A DNA stretch of 64,000 bases, taken from Tamlana sp038148895. GTDB lineage: Bacteria > Bacteroidota > Bacteroidia > Flavobacteriales > Flavobacteriaceae. The first letter of the stretch is position 1; the number at the start of each line of letters is the position of its first letter. Shown one piece after another: positions 42,131 to 50,496 of this stretch. Under the pieces are notes generated by a model that did no database searches, had not been told where the DNA came from, and was given only the letters and a program-made list of their open reading frames with translations. The stretch lies in NCBI GenBank assembly GCA_038148895.1, contig JBBVGQ010000001.1. The stretch is one strand, 5' to 3'. The translations under genes were made by a program, and so were the position numbers.

Positions 42131-42778
42131 ATGCTTCGTAACATAGTTTCAAATGAGTTATTTACAGTGCTAATCGTTGTTGGGCTGATTGTTGTTGCTA
42201 TTGCTAAACTTACTTCCCCAAAGCGTTTTGATGATTTTGTATTGGTATTGGGAAACGACAAATACCTTAAAATATACTCACGAGATCAAAAATTCTTTGA
42301 CAAATTTGACGCACTGCTTTTTGGCAACCTTATACTATCTGTTTCTGTATTCTGTTTTATAAGCATTAGGCATATTTTTGGCACAAACAGTCTCTCATTA
42401 AATCGCATGTTCCAACTTGCTTTTGCCATAGCTACTTTCATTTTAATAAAAGTGCTTGTTGAGCGATTAATAGGCAGTCTTTTTGAAATTGATAAGTTAG
42501 TTGACCAATATATCTTCCAAAAAATAAGTTTTAAAAACTATTTGGGACTTGTTTTAATGCCCATTAACGCTTTGTTACTTTACAGTTTTGAGCCAAATAA
42601 AACACTCATTTATAGCATTGTTGGATTGCTTTTATCATTGAATATTATAGGCTTAATTAGCTCTTTAAAAGCAAATCAAAGTTTACTAAAACATAACTTA
42701 TTCTATTTTATTTTGTATCTTTGCGCTCTCGAAATTGCACCCTATCTGATTTTATACAAGGTGTTTTTCGATAAATAA
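42131..42778 (+). CDS. DUF4271 membrane protein
   Basis: 215 residues with about five to six hydrophobic helices (first at ~10-28). The DUF4271 N-terminal pattern (VVAIAKLTSPKRFDDFVLVLGNDKYLKIYSRD) is recognisable. The gene is consistently next to hemD in Bacteroidota as far as I remember, and it is here (22 bp). Function unknown. The last 60 bp contain a TATCTTTGCG promoter-like sequence that could drive hemD separately. Confidence 0.8.
   Translation: MLRNIVSNELFTVLIVVGLIVVAIAKLTSPKRFDDFVLVLGNDKYLKIYSRDQKFFDKFDALLFGNLILSVSVFCFISIRHIFGTNSLSLNRMFQLAFAIATFILIKVLVERLIGSLFEIDKLVDQYIFQKISFKNYLGLVLMPINALLLYSFEPNKTLIYSIVGLLLSLNIIGLISSLKANQSLLKHNLFYFILYLCALEIAPYLILYKVFFDK
42716..42723 (+). promoter_or_regulatory. 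Internal promoter-like element (TATCTTTG) before hemD
   Basis: Perfect TAnnTTTG with the extension GCGCTCTC, closely matching the rpsP promoter (GCGCCCTC after the same octamer). It is within the DUF4271 coding region, 78 bp before the hemD ATG. Confidence 0.45.
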
Positions 42779-42800
42779 AAGAAAAAAACAGCCTACGCTT

Positions 42801-43550
42801 ATGAAAGTGAAAACAATTTTAGTGTCCCAACCTGAACCAAAAATTGAGAACTCACCTTACTTCGATTTACAAGAAAAACAACATGTGAAAATTGATTTCA
42901 GACCTTTTATTCATGTTGAAGGGGTTCCAGCAAAGGAAATTAGACATCAAAAAGTAGACTTAAACAACTATACGGCTATAATTCTTACTAGTCGAAATGC
43001 TGTTGACCACTTTTTCAGGGTGGCTCAAGAAATGCGCTTTAAAGTGCCTGATACTATGAAATATTTTTGCCAGTCTGAGGCTGTAGCTTTTTATCTTCAA
43101 AAGTATGTGGTGTACAGAAAGCGTAAAATTTATGTGGGTAAACGTACCTTTTCTGAACTTTCACCATTAATCAAAAAATATAAGGACGAAAAATTCCTGT
43201 TACCAAATACCGATAAGGTAAAACCTGAAGTACCAAGTACTTTGGATGCTTTAGGCGTAAACTGGAAACAGGCCGTTTTTTATAAGACTGTAATCAGTGA
43301 TTTATCAGATTTGGCCAATGTTTTTTACGATGTTTTGGTATTTTTTAGTCCGTCTGGAATTGAATCATTGTTTCAAAATTTTCCAGATTTCAAACAAAAC
43401 GAGACCCGTATTGCGGTATTTGGAAACACGACCATAAAAGCCGTAGAAGAAAAAGGATTGCGTGTAGATATTGCGGCACCAACACCAGAAACACCTTCAA
43501 TGACCATGGCTTTGGAAAAGTATATTGAGAAGGTAAACAAAGGGAAATAA
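42801..43550 (+). CDS. hemD: Uroporphyrinogen-III synthase
   Basis: Cyclises hydroxymethylbilane to uroporphyrinogen III in haem/sirohaem synthesis. 249 residues with the weakly conserved two-lobe HemD fold: ILVSQPEPKIENSPYFDL, NYTAIILTSRNAVDHFF near 59 and DVLVFFSPSGIESLF near 178. Sequence conservation in HemD is always low; the assignment rests on these motifs and on the DUF4271 neighbour. A terminator follows. Confidence 0.88.
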   Translation: MKVKTILVSQPEPKIENSPYFDLQEKQHVKIDFRPFIHVEGVPAKEIRHQKVDLNNYTAIILTSRNAVDHFFRVAQEMRFKVPDTMKYFCQSEAVAFYLQKYVVYRKRKIYVGKRTFSELSPLIKKYKDEKFLLPNTDKVKPEVPSTLDALGVNWKQAVFYKTVISDLSDLANVFYDVLVFFSPSGIESLFQNFPDFKQNETRIAVFGNTTIKAVEEKGLRVDIAAPTPETPSMTMALEKYIEKVNKGK

Positions 43551-43567
43551 GATAATTATACAACAAT

Positions 43568-43604
43568 AAAAAAAGGGACGGTTTTTTAAATCGTCCCTTT
43601 TTTG
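43568..43604 (+). terminator. Terminator of hemD
   Basis: AAAGGGACG (43572-43580) pairs with CGTCCCTTT (43592-43600) with longer A/T flanks on both sides. Confidence 0.9.
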
Positions 43605-43687
43605 TTTCGGATGGGTTATGTTAAATCAAGTCTTAAAACCTTAAGAAAAGCGTATATTTATAAAAGTAACTCTTTAAAAATACTATT

Positions 43688-44002
43688 ATGACTAAAAAAG
43701 TTTTCTGTTTATTGGTTATGCTTCTCTCGTTGAGCGCATTCCCCAACTCAATGATGGCAACTGAAAAACCGCCCGTCCATGCAACAATAAAAACAACTGA
43801 GATACCACCAGAAATCAAAATAATGATGGATCGACTTTATGAAATAAAGGAGATGGATAAATCCAATTTAAATCGTGATGAAAAAAAGGAACTTCGCGAA
43901 GAAGTCCGCACCATTAAAAAAACGGTAAGAGCGTCAGGAAATGGCATTTATATTTCCAGTGGCGCCATCATAATCATTTTACTTTTGATTATTATTCTTT
44001 AA
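43688..44002 (+). CDS. Small membrane protein with signal peptide, unknown function
   Basis: 104 residues. An N-terminal signal peptide or helix (MTKKVFCLLVMLLSLSAFP), a charged middle part with a probable helix (EIKIMMDRLYEIKEMDKSN, LNRDEKKELREEV), and a C-terminal membrane helix (IIIILLLIIIL) right at the end. This layout is common for small flavobacterial proteins of unknown function. Bracketed by two strong terminators, so it is an independent transcription unit, which supports it being a real gene. Confidence 0.75.
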   Translation: MTKKVFCLLVMLLSLSAFPNSMMATEKPPVHATIKTTEIPPEIKIMMDRLYEIKEMDKSNLNRDEKKELREEVRTIKKTVRASGNGIYISSGAIIIILLLIIIL

Positions 44003-44038
44003 AAAAAAAGGGGCGTTTTAAAACGCCCCTTTTTTTTA
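44003..44038. terminator. Bidirectional terminator between the small membrane protein and prolyl oligopeptidase
   Basis: GGGGCGTTTT and AAAACGCCCC are directly adjacent (44010-44029), flanked by A- and T-runs. The right end overlaps the stop codon of the convergent peptidase gene. Confidence 0.92.
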
Positions 44039-46201
44039 TTCTTTAACCGGTTTTTTCAATTTAAAATCTGGGTGACCTGATTGCCAATAGAAAAAAGAAA
44101 AAATATTAGCGAAATTATTTAACGTTTGGGACAAAGTACTGCCGATACCATGACCTTCATCAAAATTAGTCAAGAATAAAATTGGAGAATCTCCTTTGTT
44201 ATCATGTTGCATTTTAGCTGCAAATTTTGAAGGCTCCCATGCTATTACCCTAGGATCGTTCATCCCTGCTGTAATTAATGTGGCAGGATAATCTGTGCCA
44301 GGCTTTAAATTGTGATAAGAATCCATAGCCAATAAACCTTTAAATTCTTCTGGATCTTTTACCGTGCCAAACTCTGGAGTGTTTACTGGCCCATTTGGTG
44401 TTTCTTCCATTCGCACTGTATTCATATCACCCACCAATGGTGCCGCAGCCACAAATAAATCGGGGCGTTCGGTAATTGACCTACCCACCAAAATTCCTCC
44501 TGCACTACCGCCAAAAATGGATATCTTTTTGGGGTTGGAATAGCCTTCCTTTATTAAATACTCTGCGGTTGCAATGGCATCTTTCCACGTGTTTGGTTTA
44601 TTTAATTTTTGACCCGCCTTGTGCCAAGCGTCACCAAGTTCACCACCACCCCTAACATGAGGAACAACCAATATGCCTTTGTACAAAGTATAAGCTAGGG
44701 TTATTGGACTAAAAAAGGGAGACGTTGAATTTCCATAAGCACCATAGCTATAAATCACAGCTGGGTTTTCACCATTTAACTTTAAATCTTTGTTATAAAT
44801 AATTGATACGGGCACCATCACACCGTCATGGGACTTCACCTCCACTTCTTTGGCTATAAGATTCTTTAATTCAGGGTATTCAACTACAGTGGACAATTGT
44901 TGGTGTATGAATGTGTTTTTATCTGGACTGTACAAGAATCGTTTGCTAGGTGATGTCCATCCAGAAATTGAAATCCAAATATCTGAAAACTTACTACCTC
45001 TACTGGAAACAGATGCCTGGCCCGCCGCAAAAGGCAAATTAAGCTCCACAGCTTTGCTTTTATCATCCGCAAGATAATATACTTTGGCTTCAACGCCGTT
45101 CCTAACAGTAGTGTAATACAACCCATCTTTTGTAAGGCTAAACCCTGTAATAATTTCATCATCAGATTCCTTTACAACAGTTTCTGCATTTGAAAACTCA
45201 GGATTCTCGAGCGAAGCTCTAGCTATTTTATAGTTTGGCGCATCCTTATAGGTTAGATAATACACAAACTTTGAATTAGCTGTCAAATTAATTACATCAT
45301 CCTCTCTGCTTAATACCAATTTCCATTCTTTAGCTTCATTATTAGAAGCCTTCATGAACAGTTCTATATCTTTATCAACTGAACTTGGAATCAAAATATC
45401 AACATCTGCTTCTTTGCCATAAAGAATATAAGGTATTTCCATTTCCTTAATACCTAAACTTGCATAGTCATCTTTTGAAAAAACTATGGTATCTTCAGAT
45501 TGATTACTTCCCACGGTATGCAAATAAACCAAGGTGTAAAGTTTCCTGTTCATATCGGAAACATCAGGGGAATTATATTTATTATAATAAAATGATTCGC
45601 CATCCGGCCTCCAGGAAATACCTCTTCCTAGATGAATAATCTCATCATATTGCTCACCAGTATCCTTAAACAAAAGTATTTCTGGGTTTTCAGACCCATT
45701 AGCAGATACCCCCACAGCAATTTTATCCCCATTTATGTTAGGTGTAATGGATTCAACAGTATATGTTTTACCATCATCACTTCTGAATTTCGTGGGGTCA
45801 AAAAACAATTTCTCTTTTCCTTCGTAGCCGTTGCGTATGTACATTTTACCTACTTCTTCTCCAGGCACACGTTTTAGGTAATAATAAACATCGTTATCTG
45901 TAATTTGAAGATTATAGATTGAGGCCGCCCTTCTCTCCACCAATTCCTTCATTTTATCAAACATCTCTTGCTTGCCGGAAATACTATTTAAAACAGAATT
46001 TGCATAGTTGGCGTTATCCCTCATCCATGTAATTACTTCTGGGTCGTCTAAGTTTTCAAGATATTGATAAGGATCTTCGAGTGTTGTGCCGTGATAAGTG
46101 TTAGTGACTATTTTTTGCGGCAGAAGTTCCGGTTTCGTTACATTTTGGGCTTGCAAAACGAAAGAAGCCATACAAAGGGCAACAACTAAAATTCTCTTCA
46201 T
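44036..46201 (-). CDS. Prolyl oligopeptidase family serine peptidase (S9A)
   Basis: 721 residues, with signal peptide (MKRILVVALCMASFVLQAQ), so periplasmic. An N-terminal seven-bladed propeller (residues ~70-430) is followed by the alpha/beta-hydrolase domain. The catalytic triad is Ser566 (GGSAGG), Asp649 (NDPR) and His684 (DEGHG). It would cleave proline-containing peptides of up to about 30 residues. Complete, single gene. Confidence 0.94.
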   Translation of the reverse strand: MKRILVVALCMASFVLQAQNVTKPELLPQKIVTNTYHGTTLEDPYQYLENLDDPEVITWMRDNANYANSVLNSISGKQEMFDKMKELVERRAASIYNLQITDNDVYYYLKRVPGEEVGKMYIRNGYEGKEKLFFDPTKFRSDDGKTYTVESITPNINGDKIAVGVSANGSENPEILLFKDTGEQYDEIIHLGRGISWRPDGESFYYNKYNSPDVSDMNRKLYTLVYLHTVGSNQSEDTIVFSKDDYASLGIKEMEIPYILYGKEADVDILIPSSVDKDIELFMKASNNEAKEWKLVLSREDDVINLTANSKFVYYLTYKDAPNYKIARASLENPEFSNAETVVKESDDEIITGFSLTKDGLYYTTVRNGVEAKVYYLADDKSKAVELNLPFAAGQASVSSRGSKFSDIWISISGWTSPSKRFLYSPDKNTFIHQQLSTVVEYPELKNLIAKEVEVKSHDGVMVPVSIIYNKDLKLNGENPAVIYSYGAYGNSTSPFFSPITLAYTLYKGILVVPHVRGGGELGDAWHKAGQKLNKPNTWKDAIATAEYLIKEGYSNPKKISIFGGSAGGILVGRSITERPDLFVAAAPLVGDMNTVRMEETPNGPVNTPEFGTVKDPEEFKGLLAMDSYHNLKPGTDYPATLITAGMNDPRVIAWEPSKFAAKMQHDNKGDSPILFLTNFDEGHGIGSTLSQTLNNFANIFSFFYWQSGHPDFKLKKPVKE

Positions 46202-46323
46202 AACAATATTATTTTTAAATAAAGAGCACCTTTAACCAAATAAAAAAGAACAATTTTAACCCTGGAAAAGACGCACTCTACAAGATATGATAATTAATTG
46301 GAAAGTCTTGTTTAAATTCAGAT

Positions 46324-47940
46324 TTAAAACGCATAACGCTGTGGACCACCACGTCTGATCTCCTCACTGCAATGGGCTTCAAACTTTTTGAAATTATGCC
46401 TAAATGCATTGGTTAACTTAAATGCCATGGTGTAATAGGCTTCGTCGTCGTTCCAAGTAGCCCTGGGGCTTAAAACGCTTGTTGGCACACCTGGGCAAGT
46501 TCTAGGTTGCGCCACCCCAAACACCGAGTGGATATGATAATCGTCGTAATTATACAATCCTAAATCACCATTCAAAACAGCATTTATCATGGCTCTAGTA
46601 TATTTCAGCTTCATTCTAGTGCCAACACCATAAGGACCTCCCGTCCAACCCGTATTTACCAACCAAACATTTACCCTTGCCTCAATCATTTTTTTGCTTA
46701 GCATTTCTGCATATTTTGAAGGATGCAACGGCATAAAAGGCGCACCGAAACATGCAGAAAATGATGGAACAGGCTCTACAACACCGGCCTCTGTGCCAGC
46801 AACTTTAGCAGTATAACCAGATATAAAATGGTATGCAGCCTGACTTGGGGTTAATTTTGAAATTGGTGGTATCACCCCAAAGGCATCTGCGGTTAAAAAG
46901 AATATATTTTTCGGGTTTTTCCCTATGGATGGAATCCTGATATTTTCAATATGGTGAATGGGATAACTCACCCTGGTGTTTTGGGTAATTGACGTATCAG
47001 CAAAATCCACATTGCCATTTTGATCTAAAACCACATTTTCAAGAATTGCTCCTTTTTTTATGGCATCATAAATTTCAGGTTCATTTTCTCTTGAAAGGTT
47101 TATAACCTTGGCATAGCAGCCTCCTTCAAAATTAAATACAGAATTCTCTGATGTCCAGCCATGCTCATCATCCCCAATTAAACTTCTATTGGGGTCCGTT
47201 GAAAGCGTTGTCTTTCCTGTTCCTGAAAGACCGAAAAATATAGCTGTATCACCCTTTTTACCGACATTGGCACTGCAATGCATGGGCAATGTGTTCTTTT
47301 CAACTGGTAAAATAAAATTCAACGCCGAAAAGATTCCTTTTTTAATTTCACCTGTATAGCCTGTACCTCCAATCAATGCAATTTTTTTTGTGAAATTTAA
47401 AATGGCAAAGTTGTGTTGCCGGGTTCCATCTTCATCTGCATTCGCCATAAAACCTGGTGCATTTACAACAATCCACTCAGCTTCAAACCGCTTTATGTCT
47501 TCTTCAACTGGACGCAAAAACATGTTGTATGCAAATTGATTGCTCCATGGGTATTCATTAATTACCCTAATGTTCAGTTTATAATTTTCATCGGCACAAG
47601 CATAACAATCCCGCACAAAAACTTCTTTGTTAGATAAATACTTAACCACCTTGTCGTAAAGCGCATCAAAGGTATTTGGATCAAACGGAATGTTTATGTT
47701 TCCCCACCAAATCTTGTCTTTTGTAATATCATCTTTAACGATAAATCTATCTTGTGGCGACCGTCCTGTAAACTCACCCGTATTTATGGCCAAAGCCCCT
47801 GATGAGGCTTCAACGCCCTGCCCTTTTTCAATGGTGATATGATGAAGCTCGTCTGGCGACAATTGATACCTTACCGTTGCATTTTTAATACCGTAATTCT
47901 CCAACGAAATCGTTTTCGTAACTTGTTTTTTATTTGCCAT
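46324..47940 (-). CDS. pckA: Phosphoenolpyruvate carboxykinase (ATP)
   Basis: Gluconeogenic enzyme: oxaloacetate + ATP to PEP + CO2 + ADP. 538 residues. Kinase-1a P-loop GLSGTGKTTLS near residue 240, kinase-2/metal motif IGDDEHGW near 260, the substrate-binding GEFTGRSPQDRF near 52 and the adenine-binding NTGWTGGPYG near 440. Standard length. A DUF423 gene lies 60 bp upstream on the same strand. A second candidate PEPCK of a different type is at 8463-11927. Confidence 0.97.
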   Translation of the reverse strand: MANKKQVTKTISLENYGIKNATVRYQLSPDELHHITIEKGQGVEASSGALAINTGEFTGRSPQDRFIVKDDITKDKIWWGNINIPFDPNTFDALYDKVVKYLSNKEVFVRDCYACADENYKLNIRVINEYPWSNQFAYNMFLRPVEEDIKRFEAEWIVVNAPGFMANADEDGTRQHNFAILNFTKKIALIGGTGYTGEIKKGIFSALNFILPVEKNTLPMHCSANVGKKGDTAIFFGLSGTGKTTLSTDPNRSLIGDDEHGWTSENSVFNFEGGCYAKVINLSRENEPEIYDAIKKGAILENVVLDQNGNVDFADTSITQNTRVSYPIHHIENIRIPSIGKNPKNIFFLTADAFGVIPPISKLTPSQAAYHFISGYTAKVAGTEAGVVEPVPSFSACFGAPFMPLHPSKYAEMLSKKMIEARVNVWLVNTGWTGGPYGVGTRMKLKYTRAMINAVLNGDLGLYNYDDYHIHSVFGVAQPRTCPGVPTSVLSPRATWNDDEAYYTMAFKLTNAFRHNFKKFEAHCSEEIRRGGPQRYAF

Positions 47941-48000
47941 GTTTTAATTTAAAAATGGTTACTCATTAAATTCTATTGATTTTGTTTGTTTCGATTTTAT

Positions 48001-48393
48001 TTAATCTTTGGACTTAAGCTTCAGCAGATTTAAGATTAAAAGGCACCAAGCTGCTATAATACACAACCCGCCGATGGGCGTAATAAACCCGATGCTTTTA
48101 AAATCGAAAGCCGTTAACGTGTTGGTCGCCAACCCATAAATAGAACCAGAAAATAATATAATGCCTACTAAAGTTAAATAAAATAAGCTGTTTTTGGACT
48201 TTTTATCTATAAACGACATACTGCCTACAAACAATAAAAAAAGTGCATGGTACATTTGGTAACGCACCCCTATTTCAAAAGACTGTTGGGCTTCTATCGA
48301 AATTAATTCCTTTAAGGCATGTGAACCAAAAGCACCTAAAATAACTCCGGTAGCACCTAAAATTGCCGCTGCCAATAAGATATTTCTATTCAT
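48001..48393 (-). CDS. DUF423 membrane protein
   Basis: 130 residues, four membrane helices. The N-terminal LLAAAILGATGVILGAFGSHALKELI is the DUF423/YgdD signature, followed by VGMRYQMYHALFLL-like (VRYQMYHALF). Function unknown. Transcribed in the same direction as pckA, 60 bp upstream of it, so co-transcription is possible. Confidence 0.88.
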   Translation of the reverse strand: MNRNILLAAAILGATGVILGAFGSHALKELISIEAQQSFEIGVRYQMYHALFLLFVGSMSFIDKKSKNSLFYLTLVGIILFSGSIYGLATNTLTAFDFKSIGFITPIGGLCIIAAWCLLILNLLKLKSKD

Positions 48394-48500
48394 TGCAAAT
48401 AAATTATTCTCAATAAAAACATATATTGATTATTAATTTCGCAAAAATAAATATTATTTTAGCACTTAGCTAAAAAAAGCAAAATTAATTCGAAATTTAT

Positions 48501-49865
48501 ATGCGTCACGTTTTGGTTATTGGTTCTGGGAAATCTTCTTCATATCTATTAAAGTATTTAATGGATAAATCGGAAGAAGAACAACTTTTCATAACGGTTG
48601 CAGACCTAGAAATAGAAAATGCAAAAAAACTCGTCGGTAACCACAAAAATTTTAAAACAATGGTTTTTGATGTTTTTGATGCATCTTCGAGGGCTAAAGC
48701 TATTGAAAATGCCGATATCGTTATATCAATGTTACCCGCTCGATTTCATATTGAAGTAGCCAAAGATTGCATTCGTTTTGGCAAAAATATGGTCACCGCC
48801 TCATACATAAGTCAAGAAATGCAAGCCTTAAACAAGGAAGCTAAAAGTAAAGGACTCATTTTAATGAATGAAATAGGTGTAGATCCGGGCATTGACCACA
48901 TGAGCGCAATGCAAGTTCTTGATCGTATTCGACATGATGGTGGAAAAATAATTTTGTTTGAATCTTTCACCGGAGGTTTAGTAGCACCTGAAAGCGACAA
49001 CAATTTATGGAATTATAAATTTACATGGAACCCTAGAAATGTGGTCACCGCAGGACAAGGTGGTGTTGCCAAATTTTTACAGGAAGGCACTTATAAATAC
49101 ATTCCATATAACAGGCTTTTTAGGCGTACCGAGTTTTTGGATATTGACGGTTTTGGCCGTTTTGAAGTCTATGCTAATAGGGATTCACTTAAGTACCAAA
49201 GCGCTTACGGACTTGATAACATAAAGACTCTTTATCGAGGTACGATGCGTCGTGTAGGATTTAGTAGAGCCTGGAATATTTTTGTAGCCCTCGGAATGAC
49301 CGATGACGGTTATGTTATGGAAAACAGTGAGCATATGAGCTATCGGGATTTTATTAATGCCTTTTTGCCTTATAGCCCATCAGATTCAGTTGAGCTAAAA
49401 TTAAGGCATCAGCTTAGAATAGACCAAGACGATATTGTTTGGGATAAACTAATGGAGCTTGATATTTTTAATCCGAACAAAGCTGTGAACCTTAAAAACG
49501 CAACCCCTGCGCAAATTCTTCAAAAAATACTTATGGACAGTTGGACGCTTTCTTCAAAGGACAAAGATATGATTGTAATGTACCACAAATTTGGCTACGA
49601 ATTAGATGGCAAAAAACACCAAATTGACGCCAATTTGGTCGTGCTTGGTGAAGACCAAACCTATACCGCAATGGCCAAGACTGTTGGCTTGCCTGTTGCC
49701 ATGGCAACCATAGCTATTTTAAACGGAAAAATAAAAACTCCAGGGGTTCAAATGCCCATTAACAAAGAGGTTTACCAACCCATTTTACAAGAACTTAAAG
49801 AACACGGCATTTCATTTAACGAAAAAGAAGTGCTATATTTAGGTTACAATCCTTTGAACAGTTAG
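48501..49865 (+). CDS. Saccharopine dehydrogenase family protein
   Basis: 454 residues. The N-terminal Rossmann motif VLVIGSGKSSSYLLKYL, then MLPARFHIEVAKDCIRFGKNMVTASY near 80 and NEIGVDPGIDHMSAMQVLDRI near 120, are typical for the glutamate-forming saccharopine reductase/Lys9 type. It would act in lysine breakdown (or synthesis) through 2-aminoadipate semialdehyde. An Lrp/AsnC regulator follows by 80 bp, fitting an amino-acid-degradation role. Confidence 0.9.
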   Translation: MRHVLVIGSGKSSSYLLKYLMDKSEEEQLFITVADLEIENAKKLVGNHKNFKTMVFDVFDASSRAKAIENADIVISMLPARFHIEVAKDCIRFGKNMVTASYISQEMQALNKEAKSKGLILMNEIGVDPGIDHMSAMQVLDRIRHDGGKIILFESFTGGLVAPESDNNLWNYKFTWNPRNVVTAGQGGVAKFLQEGTYKYIPYNRLFRRTEFLDIDGFGRFEVYANRDSLKYQSAYGLDNIKTLYRGTMRRVGFSRAWNIFVALGMTDDGYVMENSEHMSYRDFINAFLPYSPSDSVELKLRHQLRIDQDDIVWDKLMELDIFNPNKAVNLKNATPAQILQKILMDSWTLSSKDKDMIVMYHKFGYELDGKKHQIDANLVVLGEDQTYTAMAKTVGLPVAMATIAILNGKIKTPGVQMPINKEVYQPILQELKEHGISFNEKEVLYLGYNPLNS

Positions 49866-49945
49866 TTAACGGATACTTGCAAATCTTTTGCCTTACAAAT
49901 TAAAAGTAAATATGTACATTTATGTTTTAATTTTCAACAAGCTAT

Positions 49946-50416
49946 ATGGCAAAAAAAACCAAAACCTTTACTATTGACGGTATTGACAAAAAAATACTTC
50001 GGGCTTTAACCGATGATGCCCGCACACCCATTTTGGAAATTGCCAGAAATGTTGGCATCTCAGGGGCGGCCATTCACCAACGTTTGCGTAAACTGGAAAA
50101 ATCCAAACTCATTGCAGGCTCAAAATTTATTCTTAATCCTGAAGTCTTGGGGTATTCTACCTTGGCTTTTGTTGGGATTTATTTGGATAAAGCAGCCAAT
50201 ACGGATGACGTGGTTAGAAGCCTTAAACGCATTCCAGAAGTTCTTGAATGCCACTACACTACCGGAAATTACAGCCTTTTTATAAAACTAATCAGTTTGA
50301 ACAACGCACATTTAATGCATTTGCTGCACAAAAACATTCAAACCATTCCTGGTGTTCAAAGAACGGAATCGCTTATTTCGTTGGACCAACAAATTGACCG
50401 ACAAATACATATTTAA
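49946..50416 (+). CDS. Lrp/AsnC family transcriptional regulator
   Basis: 156 residues. The N-terminal HTH domain (IDKKILRALTDDARTPILEIARNVGISGAAIHQRLRKLEK) is followed by the RAM/amino-acid-binding domain (LNPEVLGYSTLAFVGIYLD). It could sense lysine or a downstream metabolite in view of the adjacent saccharopine dehydrogenase; that is inference. A strong terminator follows. Confidence 0.93.
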   Translation: MAKKTKTFTIDGIDKKILRALTDDARTPILEIARNVGISGAAIHQRLRKLEKSKLIAGSKFILNPEVLGYSTLAFVGIYLDKAANTDDVVRSLKRIPEVLECHYTTGNYSLFIKLISLNNAHLMHLLHKNIQTIPGVQRTESLISLDQQIDRQIHI

Positions 50417-50449
50417 CAAAAAAACCAAGCTTTGCTTGGTTTTTTTGTT
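50415..50449 (+). terminator. Terminator of the Lrp/AsnC gene
   Basis: AACAAAAAAACCAAGC (50415-50430), loop TTT, GCTTGGTTTTTTTGTT (50434-50449): perfect 16-bp stem. Confidence 0.92.
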
Positions 50450-50458
50450 AAATATTCT

Positions 50459-50485
50459 GAGATGCTGAAACAAGTTCAGCATGAC
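50459..50485. repeat. Short dispersed hairpin repeat near glyS
   Basis: ATGCTGAA-ACAAG-TTCAGCAT (50462-50482), a perfect 8-bp stem, preceded by GAG and followed by GAC. GAGATGCTGAAACAAG resembles GAGACTCTGAAACAAC at 1884. It lies just beyond the Lrp terminator and 12 bp downstream of the end of glyS (on the minus strand). Confidence 0.5.
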
Positions 50486-50496
50486 ATATCGTGATG

